64,000 bases of DNA from Batillaria attramentaria. Its lineage: Eukaryota; Mollusca; Gastropoda; Batillariidae. The notes under the pieces are model-generated. The model saw only the letters and a program-made list of their open reading frames with translations. It was not told the origin of the DNA and did not search any database. The translations under genes and the position numbers were made by a program. Of this stretch, positions 12,824-26,173 are shown one piece after another; position 1 is the stretch's first letter, and the number at the start of each line of letters is the position of its first letter. The stretch is from contig JACVVK020000150.1 in assembly GCA_018292915.2 (NCBI GenBank), positions 836,501-900,500 on the forward strand, read 5' to 3'.

Positions 12824-13971
12824 TCACAAAGTACAGATGTTAATATTTAAAATCTCATGTGGATATCCTGGTTTAGTTCAAGTTATATTTTTTTGTCTGC
12901 ATAGCAGAGATGTCTTGTGACCGTCATGCACAAAACACTGTAGGACAAAAGGACAAATCAGTGTTTGGAACACAATTATATTATAGTAGTCATTGCAGAG
13001 TTTACACATCTCATGGTTCAAGATTCAAAAGTTGAACTGACAGAAGAACAAAAGAATTTCTGAATCTATTACGTTTGCCTGCTGAAAATCTGCGTCCAGT
13101 GGGCAATCTCTCATACTCTGATGACCATAGTATACTTGGCTGGAATCACCTGACATTTTAGAAGCCATCTTAAAGGAGGAGCGGCATTTTACCATATACC
13201 TTTAACTTTTTTCACCGGACACGGATAAATTAATGTTCAACGTGCCATACACTCACACTCACATCTTCTCTCTATATAAGGTAAGCCACATAATGGTTTT
13301 GCGTTGGTGAGCTGAGCCTGCAGTAACTTCTTCGGGATGTAATTGAGAGTACAGCAGCTATCTGTTGCTTGATTTGTGGCGTCAGTATGGAACTACGGCA
13401 CACCGTACAAACACACAAAAAAACTTAGCACAATGGGTAATAACGCCGCACACAGAATGGGGTAGAGCTAAATCCGTCGGGTTTCCCCACTGAGGTGATT
13501 GCTGCTGTTTCTGTAAGTGCAAGAAAAGGCCGAGCAAGAGGCTGGAGCAGGGGGTGGTCGTGAGGCGATGAGCAAAACACCTGCCGATACTCGCTTGATA
13601 GCGGTTTAACAGCTACACTTCACGGGCCTGATCGGCCTCCACGGTAGGCAGAACCGTCCTGACTTCAAAGTCGTATCACAAACACAAACACTTCGGGTTT
13701 CGGAAAGAACAAGCAGAAAAACCCATAGGGAAGAAAAACGGAGGCTAACCAAACAAACGAGGATGAGTTTAAAAGGCATCATTGCACTTCCGAGAACCGC
13801 AAGATCAGCTTTTTTTTACAAGTTCAGCTGCGGCTGGCAGTGGAGAAAGTTTACCTGTGTTACCTGTTTCACTAACAGGTTTCGTCACCTCGTTACCTGC
13901 CGCTGGCATGGGATTAGCAAGTTGCATTTTTTCCAGGTTAAATCGAGCACATGTATGCTTCCAGACCACTT

Positions 13972-13972
<1 letters not shown>

Positions 13973-14038
<66 letters not shown>
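13973..14038. repeat. (CA)n microsatellite
   Basis: About 66 bp of uninterrupted CA repeat. The frames reading through it on both strands are artefacts. Confidence 0.95.
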
Positions 14039-14039
<1 letters not shown>

Positions 14040-14042
<3 letters not shown>

Positions 14043-17000
14043 CAGTTAGTTTCCATCGCCGGGTCATCGATCATACGTGCTGAGTCGGGTCTGTCCCATT
14101 GCCAGCGAGAGTCCACATGGCAGGCTGTGTTGCCACGTTATGCAGTTCTTCCGTGCATCTACACCTCAGTGACCAGACAGTTTATGGTTTAAACGTTTGC
14201 GACCCACATACAAACATTTCAGTAAGTCGCTATGCATATAGAGAGAGTCAATGACGTAGAGAAGACGTGTGAACTGTGTGTAAACGGTATGTAGATCAGT
14301 GACTAAGTACACCAGTGCCGTACAAGATCCATGTACCTGTAAGCCATGTACCTGTAAGTCTCGCTAGTACAAGGCACTGGGTATCTCTAACAAGTCAGCT
14401 GACGCTGCATGTCGAGGGCCAGGCAATTGGAATATTGCTATGCCAAATCCCAGTCAGGTAGTACCTCTCAGACATAAGGGCTCCCCTGATGAAAAAGTAG
14501 AAGGAAAGGTGCGTTAAAACTCGGGCGGAGTGGGGATGAAAGGCAACAGTATCTCATGGCCAGACTTGCCAACAGCTGCAGACGGGCTCGTGGTAAAGGA
14601 TGGGGCTAATTCGCGCTAAGTGGCGCGGGCTGCTCGCGTAATGACTGCACCATACTCGCCTGGCTTCGCGAGATGCCTGACGGAAAGCAGGTAAAGCAGT
14701 CAGCGTTCCAAAATAATCTGCACACATTCTTGTTTCTTTTCAGCAAGTTATTCACTAGCGAGCGACAGCTTCAAGGGGACGGTCACAGTAGGAACTGCTA
14801 CCCAGACGCAACTTCAGTACCGTCAGAGACCGTGGAAGTCTTCCTAACTAAATAATATCGTCTCTCTATTCAGTACAAACAGTAGGCTACTGACTAGGTG
14901 ACAAAATTAGAATGCGCTGATTTTTATTGGCAGATACAACCCACGGCCCACACAGAGAAAAACTGAGCTGTGCCAAACAATCGTCTTTTATACATTTAAC
15001 CAGCCCCCCCCCCCCCCCCCCGCGCATACCTCATCCATACCTGAACCACATTCATGTACCCCCCCCCCCCACCACCCCCACCCCCCCCCCCCCCTCGCAA
15101 GAGCGCGAGCTAGTGGTATCCAGGCAAGACATCTATAGAGGTGAGCAGCTAAAGAACAATAGAGCTCTGCAGGTTACAACAGGCGTCTCTGCCGAGGCTT
15201 GATGAGCAATCGTGATTTCTGGCTGGCAAGCCGGCTTCCTGATACAGGGATTAAATGTTGCAGGCTCGCCATGATAAGCTGACAAAGTCAACACCAGAAC
15301 GGATAACACCACAAGAAGATCCAGCCGAATATCAGTCTTCGTTCGCCGGCTTCTGCTGTAAACGTGGCTGGCTCACTGTGGACGACGAGATTTGGGAGGT
15401 GGATGATGTCCTCCAGCTCGGCTATAGGGAAGATAAGGATCTGGCGGTGCATGATGTGTGTGGGGGGTGTCAGGTGACTCTGGGTCCTGATGATGGACAG
15501 GCAAGTGTCACCAGCCGCCGGACGTGGTGTCGGGGTAAGCCGCATTATCATCTTCTCCATGTCAGCCACTTAAGGTCTGGGCGACAGATATCGACCCGTC
15601 CCGTCCTCAGCCCCCTGCTTTCTCAAGCACCAGCGCCAGCCTCATTAATGCAAAACACACGGACACTGGATAATCCAATTTTGCGGCCTGGGAAGTGCTT
15701 ATTGACGATAAAATGTGCGACACAAATGCCACTCTTACGCCCTCTGTGTTACGAGGAAGATGGCCTGGCTCCAGGAACGATTGGCAGGAACTCAATTTAG
15801 ATCCTTTTTTGTATTTCATCAGTTCCTGGCAGTTGCGAATAATGAAAGCCACTGGCTTAGAATCGTTTTCTTTTGCCTTTTCTGAAGCACATGAGTTTGG
15901 CAGGTTAGTGCGCCCCGCCGTGCAAAGTGTATTCAGACGGTTAATGGAGAAGGGCATTCGAGAGCGTACTTTCGTCACCTGACGACACTCAGCTCAATGA
16001 ATGACTGAAAACTCATTCGCTACAGAACAGTGAATAGAAAGAAACGCCGGAGTCGTAGTGTTTCTACGCTCACTGTAATTGGTAGACAGAAATCTATGCT
16101 TGATGAACTATACGCTGTCACTCTGTGCCGGCAATATGACGCGCCAGATAAATAATTCAGTACCACAGGGCCAACGGGAAACGGCTGCGTTGTAGCATCT
16201 AGAGAGAGAGAGAGAGAGAGAGAGAGCGGATGGTTACTTAGTAGGGCGACAGTTCTATAGCGAGTACAGTGAGCACATGCTGTTCCATCCCCCAGGCAGC
16301 CCAGTAGGCAGCAGCCAGACCAGTATCCAGGATGAACCCCAAAGGTCCCGGACACCATACACTGGACTTCTGTAAGCGGGGACCCCTGGCCACAAACGGC
16401 CGCTGACGTGTCCGACCCGGTATCAGGAAAATGACAGAATAATTCAATTTGCATGCTGGGAAATGAATGATACAATCACATGGTCCATGACTGCGTGTTG
16501 GCTTGAGAAGCCCCAGCACGGTCTGGCAAGCTGTGAGTCAGCAGCAGTAAAGAACCAGTCTGTCATTTCTGCCACTCTCACTGCTGCCTTTTGTTTGGTT
16601 CTGTTGTGAATTACATCTGCACTTTCGAGTCTCTGCTCTCTTATCAAGTAGCCTTGCTGATGACCAAGTGGTGGAGGGCCACATGGCATGTGTTTGCCAT
16701 GCTATCCATTATAACCAAAGTTTTCTCTCTCTTTTTTTTTTAATTTAAAAACAAAGCGACCCGCCTGAGCCGACGTTACAAGAACTGTGGTTTTCTCATC
16801 TTCTTGCTGAAAGAGACGTCACCATTACACATCTGCCTGGTCAGTTTTCGGCCCAGGGGTCAACCAGTGACCGGCATGTGACCTCCCTCAGTGTCACCAA
16901 CAATCACTGCATGACATTGACAGGCAGCAAGTCGCCTCTCATCTCTATGATGTGTTGTAGCGATCCGCGGCGGCCAACCTCTTATCATTTGCATCCTGCA

Positions 17001-17280
17001 GGATGATCCCGCAGGACGTTCTCAAGCCAGTACATGGACAGCACTGAATAGCTATGCCGTGAGGACGAAAGCCTTTCGAGTGGTCATACACATCTTGTGA
17101 AGAAATACATGTATTGTATTCCAGTTGTCATAAGATGCACATGCAGACTAACCTGTGGTGTAGATGAACTACTGTACTTCGGCAATCACATTGTTCACGA
17201 AGCCGTACAACACTGAATTGATTCGCCCTTCGCCCCTCCCCTGCACGAAGAATTTGTTACAACAGTACTGCGCGTGGCTA
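14040..17280. other. Non-genic stretch
   Basis: The longest open frame here, about 181 codons from 15,255 on the plus strand, has no recognisable domain, no clear splice context and comparable open frames on the opposite strand. Poly-C tracts occur at 15,004-15,022 and 15,060-15,095, and (GA)n at 16,200-16,228. I see nothing else. Confidence 0.45.
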
Positions 17281-17283
17281 TGA

Positions 17284-17332
<49 letters not shown>

Positions 17333-17365
17333 GTACAATTCAAACACAAACTGTATACACACACA

Positions 17366-17431
<66 letters not shown>

Positions 17432-17440
17432 AATTGTAGG
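17284..17440. repeat. Foldback microsatellite (CA)n ... (TG)n with unique-sequence arms
   Basis: A CA tract (17,284-17,332) is followed by GTACAATTCAAACACA, a short CA run, a long TG tract and then TGTGTTTGAATTGTA. The unique words TACAATTCAAACACA and TGTGTTTGAATTGTA are reverse complements, so the whole block can fold into a hairpin of more than 100 bp. Confidence 0.85.
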
Positions 17441-18083
17441 GTGTCTGAGTGTGTGTTTTGGTGTGTCAAGTCAGTTGCGGGCGTGGAGGGTGTGGGGTGG
17501 GGGGGGGAGTAATTATGCACATCAGAGATGCGCATGCAAATATATGTATATCCCCTGCAAGCAAGTACTGTGCACGCATCGCATCACTCGGTGCACGTGC
17601 CGTATGGCGACATCCGATAACGAGGTTGGATGGGTGTGGGTGACGGCCCATCATGCGGGATAACACGCTCCGCCTCTCTCCTTCTCCCGCCGCCTGGTGG
17701 CCGTAGTCAGTCAAGTGGATGACAACATCGTTAGCCGCCACTACCGCCAGGCCCGCCGCCACTGGAGCGATGTGATGAGGCAGCACTGACTTATGAAATG
17801 CCGACGGATGTGAGTGGACGGTCAGGATCTGGCGAGATGATTCTTCACCGCTCTTGTCTATCTCTCGCCCGGTCAGCGGCCACATAACGCCATGAGAATT
17901 ACAAACGCCAGGTCAGTGTAGCCTGAAAAAGGCAAATGCAGCCCGGACGAGGGCGGTGTTATATGTATATCCGTTAGCATAGCGGACATACAGTCTTTGG
18001 CCCGGAAAAGGACTCACCGGGCTACTCTTAACATCATGAACATGGCCATTCCATTCACAGCGGCGGCAGAGCACGCATACTAG

Positions 18084-18086
<3 letters not shown>

Positions 18087-18132
<46 letters not shown>
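18087..18132. repeat. (CA)n microsatellite
   Basis: About 46 bp of CA repeat. A short (GA)n follows at 18,209-18,232 and a (TG)n at 18,630-18,666. Confidence 0.95.
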
Positions 18133-18135
<3 letters not shown>

Positions 18136-18629
18136 GCGTTCCTTCCCCTTGACATCAGCCCCTTTACTGTCAGTGATACACAGCAACAATGGCACTATGT
18201 AATGGCGTGACCAGAGAGAGAGAGAGAGAGAGTAACGTATAGAATGCCTGATAGTGAGAGTGAGCACGCGGATCAGAATGTAGATGTAAAGTCGCTGAGC
18301 ACAACAAATGAGTTTGGCGATTGTGGCCACACAGAGTTCATTTCAGACGGTGCAGGCTGCGGGGTTATCGGTAGACATCGGACGTTCTTTATCGCCACCT
18401 GACAGACTGCACTCAGCTGGACCTGCGGCTTTTCCTGCACACCAACATACTACATACGCTCTGGCCTAGAGAATCGTCAGCACATTGTGCACGGTGCCTA
18501 CAAACAGCTGCTGGCAGATTCATCAGTCCCGCCTCACGCTGCTCGGATAGATAGACACACGTTCAGTAAGGACAGTCGCCTGGCGTTTGAGAGGCTTCAC
18601 CGGCTGTGGTCAATACTTACACGGTGCGT

Positions 18630-18669
<40 letters not shown>

Positions 18670-18670
<1 letters not shown>

Positions 18671-20810
18671 GCCAGACTCAACCTGTTGCGAACCAGAAAC
18701 TGATGCAGGTTTGGCATGCATTACATTAGACTGGCCGCCGGTCAGCCGGCTTGACTGTCAGTCAGTCAAGGTCATCGCAAACTGACTTCTATTTTATATA
18801 ACTATTACTGAGTCGACTAAATCGGTTCTGTTTCCTGGGTCAGCCCAGCGCCTGTCAGTGCAGGCAGCAGCACCAAACGACGGCTTCTACACTTGGATCT
18901 GGCACGGCCGAGACTCATAGTGTGAAACCCATTGATGTCTCCGTTTCGGGCTTCTGTGAGTCTTCGGTCAAAACCAACAAGTCGGGGAGGGACAGAACCT
19001 GAACACAGGAATAGAGGTGGTTGAGGAAGGGTCCTCCCCGTATAGGGGATCAGGGGCAGGGTCCGTGAAACTTGAGAAGTGTGTGTGTGGGGGGGGGGGG
19101 GGGGGGGGCGGAGGGGGTGTTGATATACGGGGACAACTGCGCCAGTCAGTCCTGCGGATAGATGGCATTGGTCACTGTTTTTAAGTCTGTCAGATCAAGA
19201 CCACGTGCGATTGAACACTGAAATACGCAACAACAAAAACAACCAACCAACCAACCAAAAACTACCGTAATCTTGTCATTAGCCACAGTAAGACATTTGA
19301 AACTGAGTAAGGGAAGGAAAGAAAATTGCTCAGTGGAAGCAATCGATCGCCATTTCTCAGTACAGACACGCACATAGACTGGACTGGGTCAGACTTTCAA
19401 AAAGCATTTCTAGACTGACTATGATGGCTGCGGCTTCTCTTGGGAATCCCTTACACCGCCTACTCTTGGATACGCGCAAGATTGTAATACACTATATACA
19501 TATTCAGCAGCAAAGCTAAACTGACAGATAGATTACCATTACCGGTACATCTGGTCACGAGACTGAGTTGAATAGCTAGATACATGTAGCTACAGAGACA
19601 GACAGACAGACAGAGAGACAGACTACCATTCCACATGTGCCCTCAAGTCGATTCAGTCTTTTATTTTATTAATACTGATTTTCCTTGACCAACGAATTCT
19701 GTGAGAGACGGAAGTTAATAGCGCCGAAAGTCCTTTTTCAAACGTGTTCAGCCGATAGCCTGGAAGTGCCGTTTGCCATGCACGCCGCTGGCCGGGAGGA
19801 GGGGGGGGGGGGGACTGAACGGCCAAACGAGAGATGCATGAGACAACAGAGTGCAGACGCCCAGTGTAGACGGGTATGATCATAGGCAGGATTACCATAA
19901 CTAGAGACAGTGTTGTTTAACGACCATCGGTGCCTCACTCCGCAAGTTTGCCCTTCCGTCCCTTGCCTTTGGCACGGCTCTCTACAATCACCAGGAAACC
20001 CGCCATGCTTCATCTCGCGACAGCCAGCATAACATCTATCTTATAGCACAGATCATGCATGGTCTAACATGCATGCTTCGTGGTGGTCGGAAATGAATGG
20101 AATAGGACTTTAATTGGGGACGGTGGCAATGGCCACAAAAGCGATCAAAAGATCTCTCGTGGATGCGAAACCTGTACAGTAGCCAAGGTTCCCGATATTT
20201 TGTAATTCGACGCGCTGCAACGGTGACATTATTGCGTATCTTCTTCCTTGAGACGTGAATTAGATGCTGAGTATTGGTGTACATGCTGGTGTACCACGGT
20301 TTTGTTATGATGGCATTCTGTTTCAGTCCCTCTCTCAGTAGTATGCTGAACCTAATTTCAGGCCTATGACCATTCTGTTTTGTATCAGTATATGTAATTG
20401 TTCCATGTGTAGTTAATTGTGCCTGCATGCAATCCTGATTTGTCAGTCATTTTGTGACAGCGTTGTTCGTGTGGTTTTGTTGTTGTTGTTGTTGTTTTTT
20501 TGAAAAACTTGAATCCAGAAATTCCCCTGTACATTGAGAAAATTGGACGTTTATAATAATAAGAAGAAGAAGAAGAAGAACTCGGTATTGTAAAGGCGCT
20601 TTACCCAATTGACTGAATCGGCTCAACGAGACCTGAACTCAACACGCACCCACACGTGAATCACATGCATTCTCTCACACACTGGACATGAACACATCAC
20701 AATCATGTGGTGCTAATGGTCAGCTTAGCTATTAAAGTTTCGGAATCTAGAATTGCATTTATTTTCAAATTTTGTGGGCTGAACATTTTCAAAGCAGAGA
20801 GGGAGGAAGC
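18670..20810. other. Non-genic stretch
   Basis: No gene recognised. Poly-G at 19,089-19,108, a (GACA)n patch near 19,597-19,612 and (GTT)n at 20,476-20,497. At 20,540-20,600 a (AAG)n run next to GTAAAGGCGCTTTAC resembles, on the minus strand, the 3' end of a LINE with an A/T-rich trinucleotide tail. That assignment is weak. Confidence 0.4.
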
Positions 20811-20821
20811 CGGAGTACCCG

Positions 20822-20957
20822 GACAGAACCCCCGACGATCGGCCCGAGTGAAGGGTGCTACGTACGAAAAGGAAAAATTAGTTGCCCCTGGTGAGACTCG
20901 AACCTGACCTCTCGCATTAGTGACGAAGTCACTTAACCACTAGACCACCGGCAGCCT
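20822..20957 (-). mobile_element. Possible SINE of a second tRNA-derived family
   Basis: On the minus strand a tRNA-like head GGCTGCCGGTGGTCTAGTGG, then TTAAGTGAC, and a box B-like GGTTCGAGTCTCACC are followed by unrelated sequence. The anticodon arm does not form a clean 5-bp stem, so this is more likely a SINE head or tRNA pseudogene than a working tRNA gene. No target duplication was found. Confidence 0.45.
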
Positions 20958-21612
20958 CGGCCTAGGGCCAGCAAGCTGTCAGTGACGAGAGAGCAAGGCA
21001 TCAGGCGGTACTCTGGCGTGTGCTGGGTCGTATGGCGATGTGGGCCTCCAGTAATCCACAGGAAAGCAGGGCCAAGCCTAAGGACGACGCTAGGGTCGGG
21101 GACAGGGTCCCGTCAGTGAGTTCCGGTCACGTGGTGCGGGTAGTACATCCTCCGTTTGCAGTGCCGGTGTTCCGCATACACAAGAGGTCCTTGTAGTGTG
21201 GGAGGACACTTTTGGTGCAAAGGAAGAATGGCCGACCATGTCTACAACGACATGGAAGGTGCTGGGCGTGCATCCAGGCTGAACATGACACGGTGGCATG
21301 TGTAGCGGTTGACCAGTCTGTCAGAATACGTGTACCAACCTCAAATTTCAAGTTTTGGGGAAACGTTTTGACCAGCCCAGTCAGTCGATGCAGAAAAGTT
21401 GGTACAGATGCAAATCAATGTCAGTATAAGCATCAGTAAACTGTCAGTCGGTGTCGGAATCCACGTCTACAATCAAGAGGGTATGGACTTTCTGGTATCT
21501 GGCAGATTGTATCTTACCGGGAACAAAATAAAACCAGATCAAATCGTATTTGTCAGTCAGATTCCGAGGCCAATCGTTTTTGTCCTGATTTTTATCTATC
21601 CTGGAGACGAGG

Positions 21613-21786
21613 AGGGGGGGGGGGGGTGTTTGGGGGTTTAACGTCCTTTTCCACCACATAGGGTGATATCAAAGACGGGGCAACGATGAAAAAGCCAGCA
21701 CAAATATTTGGCCCCAGCCGGGATCGAACTCACGACCCAAGCATTAGAAGTCCAACGCTCTACCATTCGACCACCCCGGCTCCCCC
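21613..21786 (-). mobile_element. tRNA-derived SINE copy
   Basis: A well-preserved minus-strand copy: head with GGTGGTCGAATGGTAGAGCG and GAGTTCGATCCCGGCTGGGG, body CAAATATTTGTGCTGGCTTT and TTTGATATCACCC, tail GTGGAAAAGGACGTTAAACC running into C/A-rich sequence. I saw no convincing target duplication. Confidence 0.85.
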
Positions 21787-22992
21787 CTGGAAAGGAGGGC
21801 TAAAGCTGCTGTGCAGTCTAAGTCAGTAAACGTGTGCACGCACACAGTGCACGTATTGCAGAAAACAGAAGAAAAAAAAACTTCTACCGCTAGTCACGCC
21901 AAACATCGCTTGTATTACAATACTGAAGAAAGATGACTTTATGTGCTCCAGCATGAGATCAGTTACAGCTTGTGGAATGCAATCCCAGTAGCCCCGAGTG
22001 GACAATAGAGAGGTTGCTGTCGCCCTGCGACCCACTGGCAGCTCGCTCTGCTGTAAAATCAGTTTATGTTCCACTGATCAATAATACATGTAACGCTGCT
22101 TCATCTGCATGGCCGCCAGTGACGTCACAACAACCTCGTGCAAACATTAAACCCATGAGGTTTGAGGCAGCCTGAGTCTAGTCTGACATGTACTGCCAGA
22201 TCAAAGCCGACACACAATGTCTTCGTGTTACGGTGAGGCTGTCTCTTTAGCGTTGCCGTACTGTGGTTCTGGTCGTTAGCAAAGTTTAGAGCCACAATCA
22301 ACACAAACAATGCAGACCTTGATGGACCAAACGGATTTTCGTTCTTTACATTATGTGAGTCGTTATCTGCCCCTGTTTAGATGGAGTCCTGGGTTTTTAG
22401 CGGGCGGCGGATGACGCGCTAGTTTCGCCCATCGCCCCGATCAGCAAATTACATCTGGGAGCGCCACGTTATTGAGTTTCTGGCCACGACCTCTCGCCGT
22501 TTGCAGACAAATCGTCAATGTTCTGCCGCCATCCAAGCCCGGAGAGGTACAGTGCTGTGCCCATGGCTCCATTTCTTACCCCCTCCGTAGCTCCCCCCCC
22601 CTCCCCCAACTCACCCCTCCCCCAGAACTCGTCACTTCCCCCACTCCAGCGTCCTCGGCAAAGTCAATATCCCGACTTAACTCTTTATGGCCGTCGGCAG
22701 CAGCTGCGACGATGCCTTTGAATACATTTCTAGTGCAAGTGTCATTCTGGTGAAATCAATAAAGCAGTCAAGCGAATTGTCGGATTATGTCTGAAATTGT
22801 CGTAACGCCTCTACGAACACGGCACTAAATTAAGTGATCTATAAGTAGAATCGTCTGTCATGGTACCATTTTCAATTGGCTGGTGCGCAAAAGAGAAGGG
22901 GTGGGCGAGACTAGAGTGAACCCATGAATCTAGCAGCTTAAGCGTGAAGGACGTCATCGTGGATGGATAACACACAGTATGACTCTGTAAGG

Positions 22993-22994
<2 letters not shown>

Positions 22995-23034
<40 letters not shown>

Positions 23035-23045
23035 TGTGTGTGTGT
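22995..23045. repeat. (GT)n microsatellite
   Basis: About 50 bp of GT repeat with one GG interruption. Confidence 0.95.
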
Positions 23046-23672
23046 TTTCGAATCAGTGCATGGGTACACTTAATTTCATTTCCTTGCTGGTTAACACTGA
23101 CGGACATCACTGAGATGGGCATTTCGTCCGCTGTAGCAGTCCGGCATCGGTAGCTTGATGTACTGAGGACGACGACTGTAACAAGGATGAACCATCTCCA
23201 TGCACCACGCCAAGTATTCGGTAGTCTGAGACGTCGTCCATCACCATGCTGGCGGGAGTGATTGAGGGCCAAGGCCTTTGCCGTGTGAAATGCGGTTCTT
23301 CCAGCTCTATAAATCTCTGTTTACCAGCTTTTAAATGTGCACAACAATGGCGAGGCGAGCATTGCGTGCGGCAAGACGGCGATGTGTTGTATTCCAGATC
23401 GTTTCTGGGCAGAGTTAGGAGCATTGTGGAGGGACTGCGGCAGGTTTAGCAGAAAATTATGGTCTCCCTGAGGCCTTCTCCTTCCTTCCATGACATAAAC
23501 ACACCGCCTGAAGAGGGCCTGCACCCCGTGGTGTGTAATGATTGGCAAATGGACCACGGAGTCACTTCAGTGTCAGATTCCGAAGTGGTGGGGGAAGGGG
23601 GGGGGGGGCGGATTCAGACACTTTAAGTGTAAAACAGGTTGTCCATAACAATGAAGTTAGTGAACAATTTTG

Positions 23673-23675
<3 letters not shown>

Positions 23676-23726
<51 letters not shown>

Positions 23727-23727
23727 G
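23676..23727. repeat. (CA)n microsatellite
   Basis: About 50 bp of uninterrupted CA repeat. A (GA)n run follows at 23,830-23,851. Confidence 0.95.
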
Positions 23728-24289
23728 TAATACCTGGCACGTTTCCGGAGATCATGTCCACATAAATGATAATTTGATTGTTTCTCTTTGGAAAAAAAGT
23801 GTTGACAGCTTGGCGTGCTCGAACTCCGGCAGAGAGAGAGAGAGAGAGAGCGCGCAGTGCAGTTTATTGCAAATACTGTTTGTGGCGTGTTTGATCGCCA
23901 AAGCAAAAAAAATAAAAAAATCTTGAATGTTTCGCTGATGCGGCGCGATGACCGCGTACCAACCAGCAGGCGGACTGGGTCGATAGACGAAACGCACTCA
24001 GAATCTCATGTACAGCCGCTACTACGGATGTAGCAAACACACGCTGTACAATGATCTACAATGTACACCGGGGCTGCCTGTGTGTGACCTCGCTTCCTCA
24101 CTTTAGACTGATTTCGGTTCGGCTTGTACTGACGGTGCCACGAACCACGATTGCGTTTCGAGCTGGTGTCAGAACACATCATTGTCACTGAGGTCGGAAA
24201 TAAAAGGCAGTAATACGCCAATAGAAAATGTCATTGGCAATAAAGAAAGTCAATAACAGGATGAAGTTTGCAGCAGCAGGCTCACACAG

Positions 24290-25460
24290 CAAAACCAGGC
24301 TTGCCGTCCGGGCGGGAAGTGCGTTGCCTGCGGCACGTGCTAGAGGAGCGCCACCTAGCGAGCTTGCAGTCGCGGCACGTACAGCCCGTCCAGCGGCTAA
24401 TGCGCCCTGTGGACACGCTGCCTGCCTGCTGAACGCCGGAAGGGCACCAATAAAGCTCGGCAGCTCCAGGGGAATTCAGCCTGCAAACACTCGATGCTGC
24501 CGGGACTCCCGGCGTCAGGCAGCGGTGTGAACGCCTTTCCTACTAAAACTGGATACACTGTATACATACCACCCCAACATCCCTATCAGCTGTGTAGCCG
24601 CATCCTTGTTACAGTCTTGCTTCCGCTGGCACACGCGAAACCCAAATTATGACCGGCTGTACTATAGGGCCTTTGGGAAGGGTAGCTATGTCCGAAATCG
24701 ATCGATATATCAATATAAAAACATTGAAGTTGTATACCTCTTTACGGAAGGGTCACGGTTCAAACGCCGCTTTTTCTTCCGACACTGATTCTGTTGGGAT
24801 TGTTCGCTTCAAAAGGATGGAAGCTCAGTGAATAAGAAGGTGATCAAATGATAAAATTCATCTTCAGTATACCCATCTAACAATTTGGGTGGTGGAAAAT
24901 AAATGAAACTAGAAAAACCCATAGTTCCACTTCCATTCCTCTCCACTTGGCTGTCGGCATCGCCCTCGTGTTGTGCTCCAGGGTTTGGAGCGGGCGTGCG
25001 ACTCGGCATTCGGGCATGAAAAACACGCTTTTGGAGTAATTCGGTGGAATTCATTGCGAACTGACTACGCACTCTCTCCCGGGCCTGAGCTGAGAGCGGA
25101 ATCGACCCCGGATCAGGCGAGAAGCGACGAATGAAGACGCAGCGATGCAAGCCCCTTCTGTTTTCGGCACAGGGACGGGAGGAGAGGAGCGGTCCAATTT
25201 GCAGCGTCGAAGCGCTGCTTCCATGGCGTCTCCAACGAGCTGCACTTTTTTCCATTAATTTCTCCCCATTCTTGCCTCCGGTTGGATTGATACGGCCTTC
25301 AGGAGATCAGATCGATTTTCTGTAAACTTGCCGCTCATCGACCACTCCGCTCTCGCTCCTCGCCTTCCGCTCCTACTCTCCCGTCCTGCTGAAGCGAGAG
25401 CCAGTGCTACATGTACAGCACAGCTAGTCACGGACCGCACGTGCTGCTGCACAAACACTG
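24290..25460. other. CpG-rich patch, possible promoter or first exon (unproven)
   Basis: The sequence at about 24,300-24,530 and 25,000-25,460 is visibly richer in CG dinucleotides than its surroundings. A minus-strand frame at 24,809-25,255 (about 148 codons, basic and arginine/serine-rich) covers part of it, but I recognise no domain and no strong donor site. It could be an unmethylated promoter or first exon of a gene running leftward, or chance. Confidence 0.2.
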
Positions 25461-25670
25461 CATGACCGTTGGATGATCGTCTTGGTGAAGCGACGCCAAG
25501 CCGGATCCGCGGTAGCGTTGGTTTGGGGTTGTCATTTTCTGTCATGTAAGGGTTATCCGCAAAGACACGAAAAAACAAAGGGGGCGGGGTGAGGGTGGGG
25601 GTGGGTTTGGGGGGTACTTGAGGCATTCGACGTGAACATTTACATTGGGAGTCAAACGCTCTACCACACC

Positions 25671-25869
25671 GGAGACCCGGGATAGCGGAACTGGTAGTCA
25701 GCCGTCAGTGTCAGCCGGACCGGCTTCCGATGCTCGGGTCGTGAGTTCGAACCCTGGCTTAGCACCAAACATTGGAGCTGGCTTTTTTCCTCTTTGCCGG
25801 CCCCGTTAATGTTACCCTTATCATATCACCAGTGTGGTGGAAAAGGACGTTAAACCCTCAAACATCCAA
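25671..25869 (+). mobile_element. Diverged tRNA-derived SINE copy
   Basis: It contains GCTCGGGTCGTGAGTTCGAA (box B region) and ends with ATATCACCAGTGTGGTGGAA and AAGGACGTTAAACCCTCAAA. The 5' part has an inserted or diverged segment compared with the copies at 7.83 and 21.6 kb. Confidence 0.7.
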
Positions 25870-26134
25870 ACTCTAGCACATCATGAACCCTCGGCTGACT
25901 CACTGAGTGAGGACACTGAGGATCCGCGTTGGCATGTTAGGAGTATACCGTAGTCAGCATAATGTTAGGAGTATACCGTAGTTAGCCTCTTGCAGGGAGA
26001 CGTCTCTTGGATTACAGATTCCAGAGAAATGGAACGTGATGCTAGAAGAAATTCAGAAGTCAAAACTAAACCCTTTCAGTCGGCGTATTTGGAGGGCGTT
26101 TGGTCCCGGCGTTCAAAGCCCGGATATGACGAAA

Positions 26135-26138
<4 letters not shown>

Positions 26139-26172
<34 letters not shown>
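26139..26172. repeat. (GT)n microsatellite
   Basis: A short GT tract of about 34 bp. Confidence 0.9.

Positions 26173-26173
<1 letters not shown>

Larger units (their letters stand above)
8460..13970. other. Non-genic stretch with microsatellites
   Basis: I recognise no protein domain or RNA gene. Apart from the two CT/CA blocks listed separately, the stretch has (GTT)n at 8,677-8,696, poly-G at 9,729-9,746, poly-A at 9,836-9,859 and (GA)n at 12,793-12,819. Frames crossing the CA tracts give Cys/Val polymers and are not genes. Confidence 0.5.

Noticed and set aside
15255..15800. 181-codon plus-strand frame
   Set aside because: It is the longest frame in the left 28 kb, but it has no recognisable domain, overlaps open frames on the other strand and has no splice or promoter context. 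Chance is likely in GC-balanced DNA.
20878..20957. Possible tRNA gene on the minus strand
   Set aside because: Box A and box B are present, but the anticodon stem does not pair and the sequence continues as a SINE-like body, so I list it only as a possible SINE.
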